NCBI GenBank assembly: GCA_029204225.1
Contig: CM055107.1
Location: forward strand, 50,349,227 to 50,413,226
Source: Diphasiastrum complanatum
Taxonomy: Eukaryota; Streptophyta; Lycopodiopsida; Lycopodiales; Lycopodiaceae
Direction: 5' to 3'
Length of the DNA stretch: 64,000 nucleotides
The notes beneath the pieces were generated by a model. It ran no database searches. It was not told the origin of the DNA and worked only from the letters and a program-made list of their open reading frames with translations. The translations under genes and the position numbers were made by a program. Positions 21,894-32,729 of the stretch are shown piece after piece (position 1 is the stretch's first letter; the number at the start of each line of letters is the position of its first letter).

Positions 21894-22265
21894 TTTGAAT
21901 GTGCCCTCCTTGTTCCATTTGAACACTATTCAGCTTTGACTCATAAACATAATCCTTAATGGATTTGACATCTCAAACTGCTCCTTTAGCACATCCCATG
22001 CCTGTCTAGGTGTAATGGCATCACTTATGTAGATAATGATGTGGTCTTTCACTGACAAGTTGATGAAGGTCAAAGCTCTCCTCGACTTCTTGTCGAACAC
22101 TTTAATGTCTGCTTCATTTGGCGGTCTTCTCTCATCACCTATGATGACATCTCACAGTTCCTTCTCTATCAATATATTTTTCATTTTGAATCTCCACACT
22201 ACATAGTTGGAAATCCCATCCAATTTGCTACTTTCACTCAAAATGGACTCTCCCATGTTTGCCAT
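21894..22265 (-). pseudogene. Copia H2 gag N-terminus
   Basis: Starts with ATG at 22265 (MANMGESILSESSKLDGISN) and runs through FKMKNIL, DERRPPNEADIKVFDKK, LTFINLSVKDHI and TPRQAWDVLKEQFE, then ends at the inversion breakpoint. H1 has the same order from its ATG at 50424. A stop occurs in place of a Trp codon (TGGGAT to TGAGAT, near 22150). Confidence 0.8.
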
Positions 22266-23100
22266 CCCAAAACTGCCTAAATCTACAACCGTAGGCTAAA
22301 AGAAGTGTTCTTAGCACAATGGCAATGTTAGTAGCTTATTTTAATAACTTGCTAAAATTTCACACCAGGGCGTCCCGTCGCTTAGGTGGGATTTGCAACC
22401 CAAGTCACTTTTCAAACGTGAAATGCTTCTTACCTCATACTCCTGACTACTTGCTCCCTTAAAGAGGCAAAAGAGATTTGATTTCCACTGAGTGCAATCT
22501 CCACTACAATCACTCTATTTTGCAGTACTATACTTGTAGGTACAGTCTGGGTGCCCTTCGTTTGGAGTCCGTAGCCCTTCATTTGGGTCACTAGAAAATA
22601 AGGACTTTTTGAATTTTTGAACTGTTTCTTTGCCTTGAAGAAACTTCACCTTTCAACAACTTGGGACCCAGCTTTTACTTCAATTTGAAAATTTTTAATG
22701 AGATTGAAGTGCCTTCTACTCTTCAGCCCCTACAATTGAAGTTTTTGGTGGTTTTGAGGCAATCCAATGGTGCCATCATATCCTACAACCCATTTCCATT
22801 TTCCATCATGCAATCTACACCGTCCATCACAATGGAATTCAATCCTATGGCTACGCACAACTTTGCACGCCCAAGCTCACTCCTTAACACCAGGCCCCCA
22901 CTTTACGCTATAGTAGTAGCTCCATTGAGGGCGCGCAAGGCCCGCGCCTCCTCCACGGCCTGTTTCAAGATTCATCACTTCCTTTGAAAGCTTTCATAGA
23001 TATGGCTGCACTTTGAGAATGTAGATAACCCGTTCTGTGATCCACGGCCATCTGCGGCCCTCTAGCATCCTCCTACCAGTGCTAGGGCGCCCTGCTATGT
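22266..23100 (-). other. Copia H2 5' leader; 5' LTR missing
   Basis: The non-coding sequence upstream of gag matches the H1 leader (50.43-51.5 kb), for example GTGCCCTTCGTTTGGAG and TTTTTGAACTGTTTC at about 22552-22630. No PBS or LTR H is found at its far end, which is cut at about 23100. Confidence 0.6.
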
Positions 23101-23200
23101 CTACTTACAACATCAAAATTAGTTCAGAATAGAGAGAAAACATTGCTTTTGAGTTTCCAAACACTAGGCCAGGGTTTTCCTTGCAAGTATTGATCTTGGC

Positions 23201-24292
23201 TGTGAAGAAACAAAATGTTTCTATTGCCAAAGCTTTGCTAACTTTCCACCCAGATTTTGACACAAAGGACACATGAAGCAAAAATGTTTGCGACACATGA
23301 CACAAAATTGTTTCGCAACACATGACACGAAATTGTTTCGCAACACAAAATCATTTGTGCTCCACAAAGGACCAAGAAGATCAGCCAAGTATCATGGGGT
23401 ACAAGTATTTGATAAGATATCATGACATCAGCAGAAATACTCTAGAACATGGCTAATCTGTTGCTCTTGTAATTCATGATTAGTTGTAGATGTTTAATCT
23501 TTCTGATCTTGGAAGTTATATGATGCGACACGAAAAAGTTTGTGAACTATATACTTTCTGCTTGATGCATAAAACTATATACAGAATAAATGTTCGCCTG
23601 TGAGCGAGACAATTTTGTAAGAAGATCAACATATCCAGAAGTCCGCTAGTAAGCGAGACACTATTTGTGAGAGAATTGTATTTCTCTCATGCCAATGCAC
23701 TGTGTGGATCTGTCACACAGTGCTTAAAATCAGAAGATCAATAGATAATATTGTAATTGCTATGTGCATATTATTCTGAATGATTGTATGATTTTGAATG
23801 AATATTTGTCTGCTACTATTCGTGTATCTCATTCACTTGTTTATTCAATTCCGCACATTGGTTTAATTTTGTTGAATGCTATATCTAACTATAATGTAGA
23901 TCATCAGTGTCTGTCTACATTCTGGAGGATTGTAGGAATGATATAGCCAGCAGTGACCAGCAATCATATTTGAATTCCACACGAACTGATTTTGCGCAAA
24001 TGTTTTCACTTCGTATTTCGCTTCGCTTCGTTTCGCTTTGATATCACTTGGCTTTCAGCATAAATCAATCTCAAAGCTCATTCAAGTTTCGTTTCGCTTT
24101 GTTTCATTTCGTCTAGTTTTGTTTCGTTTCGTTTCATTTCGTTACAGAGATTGACTAATCTTTTTTCGCAAATTCTTCTCGAGCAGAAATTATTTGTGAT
24201 CAGAATAGTTTTGCAAAATGTGAATTGTTTGAGAGACTCCTATTAGATCATTACTAGAATTTTACTGGAATTTCAATTTTTATTTTCTATCA
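23201..24292 (+). repeat. Copia K 5' LTR (first copy)
   Basis: Ends in TATCA at 24292, one base before a tRNA-Met primer-binding site (24294). It is clearly homologous to the LTR at 61.27-62.18 kb: shared CATGACATCAG, CATGGCTAATCTG, GATTAGTTGTAGATG, and GCGAGAC blocks. The start is uncertain. TGAAGAAAC at 23201 is preferred because the homology extends this far upstream. A TGATA at 23410 would pair with the TATCA end and is an alternative. Repeated TTTCG words at 24.0-24.14 kb are part of it. Confidence 0.6.
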
Positions 24293-24293
24293 G

Positions 24294-24305
24294 TGGTATC
24301 AGAGC
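24294..24305 (+). promoter_or_regulatory. Primer-binding site of copia K (tRNA-Met)
   Basis: TGGTATCAGAGC, perfect, one base after the LTR end. Confidence 0.85.
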
Positions 24306-24409
24306 TGTATTGTCATAATCTGCCATAGCCAAAAAAAGGCTATCAGATCTAGGAGGCTAAGCATTCAAACAAATAACCATTAACAAGTGAGAACGCAAAT
24401 TCAAGAGAA

Positions 24410-24555
24410 ATGGCTTCAATAAGCAGCATACAATCGAAGATCTGCATAGTCCTTGATTCATCAGAATCTAACTTCCTAGCATGGAAGGTTAAGACCTCAC
24501 TGATACTAAAGGGAGAAGGATTATTTCCCTGGGTAGATGGCACCGAGGAGATGCC
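24410..24555 (+). pseudogene. Copia K gag start, truncated
   Basis: Begins with ATG at 24410 (MASISSIQSKICIVLDSS) and follows with NFLAWKVKTSLILKGEGLFPW and DGTEEMP, nearly the same as the K copy at 62295. After about 24555 the sequence no longer matches that copy. Unrelated DNA leads into a minus-strand gypsy fragment at 24.6 kb. Confidence 0.8.
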
Positions 24556-24604
24556 TCTCATCATTGTGACACGAAAATACAATCTAACCACCGACAGCTG
24601 ATCC

Positions 24605-26100
24605 TTAATGCTCTCTGACTTGTAGAATCATCCTTGACTTTTTCTTTGTCTTTATTTAATAAGGGTGGCACATTCTTTGAATCAATCTTTTGAGGAGGAT
24701 TTTCCCATTTGAGGACCATATTCTAGTGGTGCTTGGCTTGTTTCTTCATCATTGACCATGTGATCTTGTCTTTCTTCAATATAACTGCTTTTGAAAGTTT
24801 TATTGTTGGTTCATCAGGAATATTACACACTCCAAATCTAGTCAGATCCATATGATTTAGAATTTGCTCATCAATAAGTTCTGCATTGTCATCATAAGTC
24901 AAGGCTTGACTCACAAGAATGAGTTCATCTTCAATCGGATCTGGTATAGGATCCATTGATATCCAAGCTACATTCAGCACATTCAATGGAAAAGTGATGC
25001 GTGTATCCAAAGTTTGATCCAATAATAAAATCTCGTTCAAACATTACTGATTATCTTGTTGACACATATATCCTGCTGTACAATCAATCATTGCAAGAGC
25101 TTCATTCTAGTTGACAGTATCGGTTTGAGAATTGTGATGAACTCCCAAATTTTTTACTGATCAGTCACAAGTATGATCCATTGTTGATGAATCATCATCC
25201 TCTTTTTGAACCACTGGTTTGATAGTCCAAATTGCAGGATCAACCTTGACTGCACATTTGGTGCTTTTGGTAAGTCCATTACTACAAAAGTAATGACGAA
25301 TTGTACTCCGACAATTCTGACAGGTATATCTTCAACCATTCCTCGCGGATGAACTGTCATTTAATCAGCTCGCTTAATGGCAAAAATCGCAGGCTTTATC
25401 TTTGTAAGGCCCCATTTTGCACATAGCTTTGTAGAAATCAGGTTAACTCCCGAACCACCATCTATCATAGCTGCTTCATTAGAAAATTGTCTATGCTATA
25501 TTGTTAGGGTGATATTTTTTTGTTCACTTTCCCAAGCTACTCCGACATGGAGTACTTTATTAGATTATTCAAATCCAGCACAAAAAAGTGGCTTCTAATG
25601 GATCTGCTACCGATTCTTTCTGCTTATGTGTTCCGGTGACCACCATCAAGGGTACACTTGGTTTATTCTGAGCTATTGGTCTTTGCTTGATTGTTATCAA
25701 ATTTATAGAAGCTGTAGCCGGTGGTGGCTTCGGGCTTGCTGAACATTCGTTATAGCAATGCCCATAACCACATTCACGACAGAATGGTACAAATTTTTTT
25801 TTTTATTTGAACATTTTGCAACTATGTGATTTTCTCCGCATGCAAAGCATCCAAGTGGTGCTCTAGTCCAGTTTCTGGATGCCTGTTGCACGACAGCATA
25901 AATAGCATATTGTTTTGAAGATCCACCTTCTTGATCATTACCATAGTTCCATTGCTCGGCACTTTTGTAAGGTCCTGGTTCCATCAAATTGGCAGGAAGA
26001 GCGAGGTGCTTTGGTGGGGCAGGTAAGGCTAACTATTCTGGGTATTCAAGAGCAGATGGACGAGGTCTAGTTATCGGATTTCCTCCATAATATGGTTCTC
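24605..26100 (-). pseudogene. Ty3/gypsy gag C-terminus, aspartic protease and pre-RT linker
   Basis: Minus strand. At 25987-25703 a gag tail contains a zinc knuckle lacking one residue (CFACGENHIVAKC). Around 25470-25330 is the protease, with the active site as MIDGGSGVNLIS (DGG in place of DSG/DTG), then GLTKIKP, VEDIPVRIVGVQFVITFVVMD, interrupted by one stop near 25364. The linker (25040-24723) has LLLDQTLDTRITFP, DPIPDPIEDELILVSQ and Lys-rich residues before RT would start. No RT is present. The IDGGSG form is seen in some plant gypsy lineages. The element is cut at both ends. Confidence 0.65.
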
Positions 26101-26269
26101 AATATCCACTCGACAAGAATCAGATTCCTATATTGTGAAAAAGATTTTGAAAATCAACCAATCGATCCTTTTCAAAAATGAAAAACTTCTCAGAATCAAA
26201 ATCAGACAATATCAGATTTGACAAGGACTTGATCTAGAAAATCAAAATCTAAAAATAGAACTGGAAAAG
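26101..26269. other. A+T-rich spacer
   Basis: No coding or terminal motif seen between the gypsy relic and the motif cluster. Confidence 0.3.
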
Positions 26270-26712
26270 GTTCCTCAGGCGAAGATTCACTCGGCGAAGG
26301 TTCAATAGTGCTATTTTTAGAAGAAAAAAAAACTCTCTAGTCAAGCTTTTTTGACAAATCTATGGAAATAACCTTTGCCGAACTTTCAGGCTCAGAATCT
26401 GACATAGATAAAACTAGGGTAGAACTGGCGAAGGTTTCTAGCACACAAAATCAAAATTTTTGTAGTTTGGTGAGGGTAAAAATAGAGATTTTCTATAATC
26501 TAGATAGGATGAATATTTGCCGAACTAAAAAATAGTAAATTACTATACATAGAAAAATCTAGAAACTCGGCAAAGGTTCTGGCAAAGAATCAAGAGTAAT
26601 ACTGGTATTCTTGCAAAAAAGAGACTTTTGACACAAAAATATGACAATATGACAACTGATCCTCTGAGAAATCTTCTATATCTGATATAATTCTTTGCCG
26701 ACCTGGCAATAG
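26270..26712. mobile_element. Cluster of GGC(G/A)AAGG(T)TTC / TTTGCCGA words, CACTA-like subterminal repeats
   Basis: Within 440 bp a word of the form CTCGGC(G/A)AAGGTTC or its reverse complement (CTTTGCCGAAC) appears about nine times, in both directions (near 26278, 26291, 26373, 26429, 26517, 26576, 26590, and 26693 among others). Bidirectional arrays of a TTTGCCGA-containing word are known from subterminal regions of plant CACTA elements. No CACTA terminus or gene is next to it. LTR B begins 15 bp after it. Confidence 0.35.
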
Positions 26713-26726
26713 ATAGATGTAAATCA

Positions 26727-27364
26727 TGTGAAAGATTTAACTAGTTTCATCACATTTTGCAATATTTCCATATTTGGCATATTGAGGCCAAAACTTGTTT
26801 CAGACTTAGAGGTTGACTTTTCAAAGTTCATTAGTCTAGATTTCATTTGAATAAACACTTTTTGAAAGTGTGGGAAAGATAGAATGCGAGTTTGAGTAGA
26901 TTCAATTTGAATAAGTTGGGTACATTGAATCTAGACCCAAAATTGGTAGGGTTAGCATTTTGGTGGGAAAGCCAAGTGGCCAAATAGGGTTTGGACCTAC
27001 TATAAAAGGATGTAACTCATGGAGAGAGTTATCTTCTCTCTTCCCTATCTCATTTCATGCTTATACATGGTTCTCTTGGGTTCTACTATCCATTGGTGCA
27101 CTATCTTGGTGATTGCTTGCAATTCTATGTGTGGAATGATCTATATTTGTTATTTTTGGATCCACACGTGTGAAATACAGTAACTTTCTGGTTTTGTACG
27201 GAAAACAACAGTACATAATCATTTCATTCAAGTTTGATCAAGTTCTATTAGTGTTTGCATCTCAAATTGTGTGTAGATGCTGATTATTCTACATTGGTGT
27301 ATTTCTCTTTCTAGCCAAAGATCATTCAAGTAGCTTGGATCTTAAGGATCTGAAATCTTTCACA
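26727..27364 (+). repeat. Copia B 5' LTR
   Basis: 638 bp with perfect 11-bp inverted termini (TGTGAAAGATT...AATCTTTCACA), followed directly by the primer-binding site. A TATAAAAGG box is at 27001. An inverted fragment of its 3' end recurs at 40797-40905. Confidence 0.85.
27001..27009 (+). promoter_or_regulatory. TATA box of copia B LTR
   Basis: TATAAAAGG, 275 bp into LTR B, followed by a purine-rich ATG-poor R-like region. Confidence 0.6.
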
Positions 27365-27376
27365 TGGTATCAGAGC
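27365..27376 (+). promoter_or_regulatory. Primer-binding site of copia B (tRNA-Met)
   Basis: TGGTATCAGAGC abutting the LTR end. A leader of about 590 bp (27377-27964) without conserved coding sequence separates it from gag. Confidence 0.9.
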
Positions 27377-27964
27377 TTGTGTTTCAGGTTATGAAGGAGG
27401 AAATCAGATCTATCAATGATTTGGTAAATATATCAAGTCTAGAGCATGCTAGAGAGGATTCTACACCAAAATCAGATTTTTTGCTTTTGTAGATTGGATC
27501 TTTTGTAGATCAAAACACTAAATAGGTCAATATACTTGTTCAATTCCGTTTTTTGAATTCACATGCTGGATTTGGCCGATTTTTGGATCATTGGTTCAGC
27601 CTAAGTGGTGGCTTATAGATTGCATATCAAATTTTCAGCATTTGCATGTAGATTTGGAATAGTCAATTTTTTGTGATTTTGTCAAAACCCTAATTTTGAT
27701 TGGATCTCTAGATAGTGAGGTTTCTGGACCTCATTTGAGTGTGTTTCAATCTTAGGAAGTGGCAAAAGTCATTAGATTGAGGATAGATCATAGGTTGATC
27801 AAGATTCCATGATTCTATGTGTTGATTTGCTTGGATAAGTGCTAGAAGAGAATTTGTGAGATAGTTTCAAATCTTGGTGATTTCTTTTGAAAGTATTTGT
27901 TGTTGTTCAAAGGAGTGCTTTGTGCATTGAAACAGGTTGAAAGAGAAGATCAGGTCATTGCTAC

Positions 27965-30323
27965 ATGGCAACCTCAATTGGAGTCATATTGGAAGCCAAC
28001 GATAGGCTTACCTCAAGTAACTATTCATTATGGAAAGTGAGGATGGAGTCACTTCTTGAGATGAATGATGTTTTGTATATTGTTGTAGGTTTGGAGGAGA
28101 GACCAGCAACACAACAAGATCAATTGAGGTATGACAAGAGGGCCAAGAAGGCTCTACACATGATAAAGATGAATGTTACCAATGAACTTCTCAAGGAAGT
28201 TGGTGAGTGCACATCATCTTTGGAAGCTTGGAATTCATTGAAGAAGCTTTATGAATCCAAGTCTACTTCTAGAGTGTTGACTCTAAGAAGTCAAATCTTT
28301 TCTTGTTTGCAAAAGAATTAAGAAAGTCCAAGTACTTTTGTTTTGAGAATGAAAGCATTGAATGATGAGTTAGATGAAAGCATTAAGGAAGGAGAGCTTA
28401 TTCAAGTGATTCTTAATGTCTTGTTGGATGCTCATAACATTGTTCAAAGTATTGCTATTCAAAAGACTTTGCCAAGTTTGATGGATCTTCAAGAGATCTT
28501 GATCAATGAGGAATATAGGCTTTAAGCAAGAGCTGGATCTACATTGACACTTCAAGAGGATGCTATGTTCACAAAGGACAAATTCAAGGGCAAAACCAAA
28601 AGCAAGTGGCCTAAAGGGCAAGATGAAGTGGATGCTTCTTCAAGTGGCAAAAAGAAGGATAGATCAAAGATCAAGTGCTTCTATTGTGGCATCAGAGGAC
28701 ACTTTGCAAGTGAGTGCTACAAGAAGATGAGAGATCAAGGAGACAAGCAAGGTAATCTTACTCTTGATGAGGATGGTTTGGATGTGCAAGATGCAAATGA
28801 TGATGCTTTTGTGATGTCTTCATGTATGCTTGCTAATGATGGGGATCTAGATCCTTGGTGGATTGATAGTGGAGCAAGTTCACACATGACCTTTCACAAA
28901 GAGTACTTCACTTCTTTGTTGGCATATGGAGATGACAAGAGGGTGATCTACATGGCCAATGATGGTGAGTGTGCAATCAAAGGGATTGGCACAATTCCTA
29001 TTTTTCTCTCTACAAATAGGAATGTTCATTTGGAGGATGTCTTGTTTATTCCATCTATTACCAAGAATTTGCTTAGTGTGAGTCAAATGCTAAGTAAGGG
29101 CCTCAAGGTGGAGTTTGATGGAGATGCTTGTTTGATCAAAAGTAAGGATGTCTTGATTGGAAAAGGTAAAAGGCAAGGGAAGTTGTTCAAACTTGATGCT
29201 TGTGTTATTGCTAACCAAGTTGGATGTGTTGCAAGGGAGCAAATTTCTATTCAAGAGGTTTGGCACAAAAGGATGGGACACCTCAACTTCAAGTCATTGG
29301 AGGTAATGGCAAGGAAGAAGGTTGTGATTGGTCTTCCAAGTTCCTAAATAATGACAAGCATGTTTGTGAGTCTTGTGCTTTGTCTAAGTCACATAGACTA
29401 CCTTATACTAGATCTATTTCTAGATCTACAAAGCCTTTTCAACTTGTACATTCGGATATTCATGGATTTACTACAATTAGCAATAGTGGAGATAAGATGT
29501 ATGTAACATCCATTGATGATTTTAGTAGATTTTGTTGGATATATCTACTAAAGAGCAAGGATGAAGTGTATGATGTCTCTGTCAAGTTCAAGAATGCAAG
29601 GGAGAACCAATTCTCTTCAAAGATCAAGTGCTTGAGAGGTGACAATGGTGGTGAGTACATATCTAACAAGTTCAAGGCCTTTTGTGATGAGCATGGGATC
29701 AAGAGGGAGTATACAACATCAAGGACACCACAACAAAATGGAGTGGCTGAAAGGAAGAATAGAACTTTATGTGAAAGTGCTAAAGCTATGAGGTTAAGTG
29801 CTAATCTTGACAAACCATTTTGGGATCAAGCTTTGTTGTGTGCCAGTTTCTTGTGCAATAGGTGGCCGAGTGCTATTTTGGATGGAAGGACACCTTTTGA
29901 GATGCTATTCAAGAGGAGGCCAAGTGTCAACTTTCTAAGAACCTTTGGATGCACATGCTATGTCAACATTACTCTTGATGATAGGACCAAGGAGGATCCA
30001 TCTTCAAGAAGAGGTATTTTTGTTGGATATGGTGAGGTGAGTAAAGCCTACAAGGTTTACATTCCTTCTACTAACAAAGTGATTGTTGGTAGAGATGTCA
30101 TTTTTGATGAGGGAAACATTCCAAAGGTGTCTTCAAGCATGATTGATGGTAAAGTATATGGATCTAACATTCTTGATGTTGATGAGAAGGATCCTACTTT
30201 GGATGGTGGTGATGATGGACCTTCATCAAGTCAAAAGCCAAGAAGAATATCAAGAGAAAGACAAGTACCTTCAAGGCTCACATATGATCAAAAGGATAAG
30301 CACACGCTGCCCATCACAGTGTG
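27965..30323 (+). pseudogene. Copia B gag-pol, 5' part: gag, protease and integrase
   Basis: ATG at 27965 (MATSIGVILEANDRL, NYSLWKVRME). Gag has stops at 28319 and 28523 and continues through the zinc knuckle CFYCGIRGHFASEC (28678-28719). Protease is WWIDSGASSHMT (about 28857). Integrase has VWHKRMGH...CESC, then a frameshift near 29340. The plus-strand frame then continues VHSDIHGF, SIDDFSRFCWIYLL, CLRGDNGGEYIS and QQNGVAERKNRT, with RGIFVGYGEVSKAYKVY and the EPSRL-like VPSRLTY linker. The position equivalent to the copia A gag stop is Gln here (CAA, 28445). Sequence similarity ends at about 30318, just before RT. RT, RNase H and 3' LTR are absent. Confidence 0.9.
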
Positions 30324-32027
30324 ACAGGCAGTGTGAGCTGCCTTGTGACGCTATTATTTTAATCAATATAGACATGTCAACCTTTAGCTCATAACTTATC
30401 AATTCATTATGACCTTTCCATGTTCACCATTGTAGGTTTGTTTATACAAGTCGCATTTTGCTAGTATAAGAAATGCTCATCAAAATAGACCAATTGCTAA
30501 AAGCATATAATCTCTTGGCATGTTTTCAAATCATTAACTCCACATAATTTCTTTGCAAGGTTTAAGGTTCCATTTTCCATCTTCAATTATATTTTTGAAA
30601 ACTGAAGTCATTTCAACATCAACTTGGAGGGTTAAAGTGTGGCTTCAAATCAAGTGTATGACTTTGACTAGTACGTAAAGCTTAACAAGCAATTATCATA
30701 TACCAATAAAGCACAAATAACATACATGTCTGTTTAACTACATACAAATGTATTCTAGCTCAACAATGAAACAAATGAGCTTTCAAGTGCCAAACTAGTT
30801 GTCTTATCTAAATTCATCAAAATAGCATGGCTAGTTTTACTTCCTAAGATGATTATTTTTTTTTTAATGAAGCAAGAAATGTATCCGCTAGGTACAATAT
30901 GCGATTTTAACAAAATTGTATCATCAAGATTGTATAGTTGAGCATGCCTTGTTAAAGAAAATTGTCCCCATTAGCTTGTATGTACTTGTATTGACCACTT
31001 GAACATCCCATTAAAGAAATTGAAATATGAGTTAGAAGAAAAAATAATGGGATAACCATATATGTAAATTCCTCAATATGGTAAACTTAAAGCATGGTAA
31101 GTCATGGTTCTAATTACCACCAAAAGATTGCAAGAAAAGGGATTATTGGGCCATAGAAATTTTTTTTCCTTAATGAGGTGTCCAACAAAAACTTGCAAAA
31201 GATATATCAATCCTTGATGTACAAACAAGACATATTCCATGACTTGGTACTTTGTGGAATCCATTCTCACCACAGATGCAAAAGTTGTTATATTGGTTGA
31301 AAAAGTGTGGCCTAGAGGTAAACGATGAATTCAACTTCCAAGTATAGTGACATGTTTCCATATTTTTGTTGCATTTGGTGTTTGTTTTTATTTCTATGTT
31401 TGTTGAGACTAGTTTCAAATTTATGTTTTTTTTGTTCTCTCTTTTATAATCTTCACTCAAAATTTTTGGTAAAGGAGCCTTGAAGGAATGCAAGTTGACA
31501 TATTGCCCATGGTGGACATATTTCAAGTGTAGAACTTGCCCTACCGCATAGACTAAACAATTTGGTTTACAAGAGAAAGGTAGACCGGTGGTAGAAGATT
31601 CAAGTGATAAGATGGCTCATAGTATGACATCCAAGCTTTTGACAATAATGGATATTGAAACTCCAATTTTAATATCTGAAATCAAATGAACAAAAAAAAA
31701 AGATAAGAAAAGTGGTCACAACAATACAAAATTAGAAAGCCAAAAATTGCAATAACACCTTTAAAGTGGCATCAAGAACATTATGAGTAATCAAAGTGAA
31801 GGCAATTGATGTAACTTTCAAATTTTTGTCTTTTGTCGAGTTCATCATAGGTGATGTGATTCACATTTGAGATACTTTGTCTCATGGTGAGAGTTCTAAT
31901 GATCATTGTCACATACATTAGTTTCTAGAAAGTCATTCTTAGCTACAAAGAATGAGGAACAATATCACAACTAATAATCAATTTTTTTAATTTCCATCCA
32001 AATCCAATGTCTTACTTGTCTTGATCA
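30324..32027. other. 1.7 kb of non-coding DNA
   Basis: A+T-rich. The only sizeable open frame (minus, 31526-31170, with KNMETCHYTWKLNSSF and CICGENGFHKVPSHG) is not recognisable and overlaps another small frame. No PBS, zinc knuckle or transposase signature was found, nor a partner for the truncated copia B. Confidence 0.35.
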
Positions 32028-32561
32028 TGTTAAGAGATGTAGACCATAAGGCCAATCACATCAAGAGGTGTAAATCATTTGGCCCAATTATATTGAGTGC
32101 AAATCTTGAGTTTCAATCAATGATGAGAGGTGTAATCCATGGGGCTAATCGATTTAGAGGATGTGATATGCAAGAACTCGAGTCACTACTATATGGAAGT
32201 GAAGTCACTACATATAGCCTTTTTTAGAGAGAATGAATTTTTTTGACTTAGATAGTCATTGTTGCATTCTCTCTCAACCCAAGAGCTAGCAATTTTTCTC
32301 TCTCTACTCGAGAGCAAGGTACTTGGTTTGCTCTCTCATAGTGAAGTTTACTTAGCCTTTTTTCATGTGGATGTAAGAAACTTTCTTGACTTTGGATGAT
32401 ATCATAACTCATGTATGATTGAGCTCTTGCCTAGATTCAAAGTGTGTAACATAGCTCCTAAAATCCTAGTTGATCCATCTATCTTCGATCGAATGTGCAA
32501 TCTCACATGCATGTAGGTCGTGTTAGACCTTTGCAACATCCTCAAATGTGCATTTTTAACA
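32028..32561 (+). repeat. Copia C 5' LTR
   Basis: TGTTAAGAG at 32028 to TTTTTAACA at 32561 gives 534 bp with TGTTA/TAACA inverted ends, abutting a primer-binding site. It contains the TTCTCTCTCTACTCGAGAGCA block related to LTR G. Confidence 0.65.
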
Positions 32562-32573
32562 TGGTATCAGAGC
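32562..32573 (+). promoter_or_regulatory. Primer-binding site of copia C (tRNA-Met)
   Basis: TGGTATCAGAGC immediately after LTR C. Only about 125 bp of leader follow before copia D sequence starts at 32701. Confidence 0.9.
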
Positions 32574-32700
32574 TATATCCATGCATGCTTGAATTTAGTT
32601 CATCATAAAGCTACTTTTGATGTGAAAAATCTAGGTTTGAGAGTGCTCTTGGATCTCAAGTGTGTACTAGCTTCAAATTGGCTAATGGTAGCTAGATTGC

Positions 32701-32729
32701 TGGAAATGGTGAACTCATGCAACCATTCC
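32701..32729 (+). repeat. Tip of a copia D 5' LTR fused to integrase
   Basis: The 26 bases 32704-32729 are identical to 35313-35338, the first bases of the D LTR. The 3-bp context before them (TGG) fits a shortened TGTTGA start. Directly afterwards the sequence is integrase coding (PFLAVASEN). The junction falls in a shared CATTCC. Confidence 0.75.

Noticed and set aside
23600-23700. CRISPR-like or satellite array from repeated GCGAGAC words
   Set aside because: Only two or three irregularly spaced copies; they are part of LTR K/D sequence.
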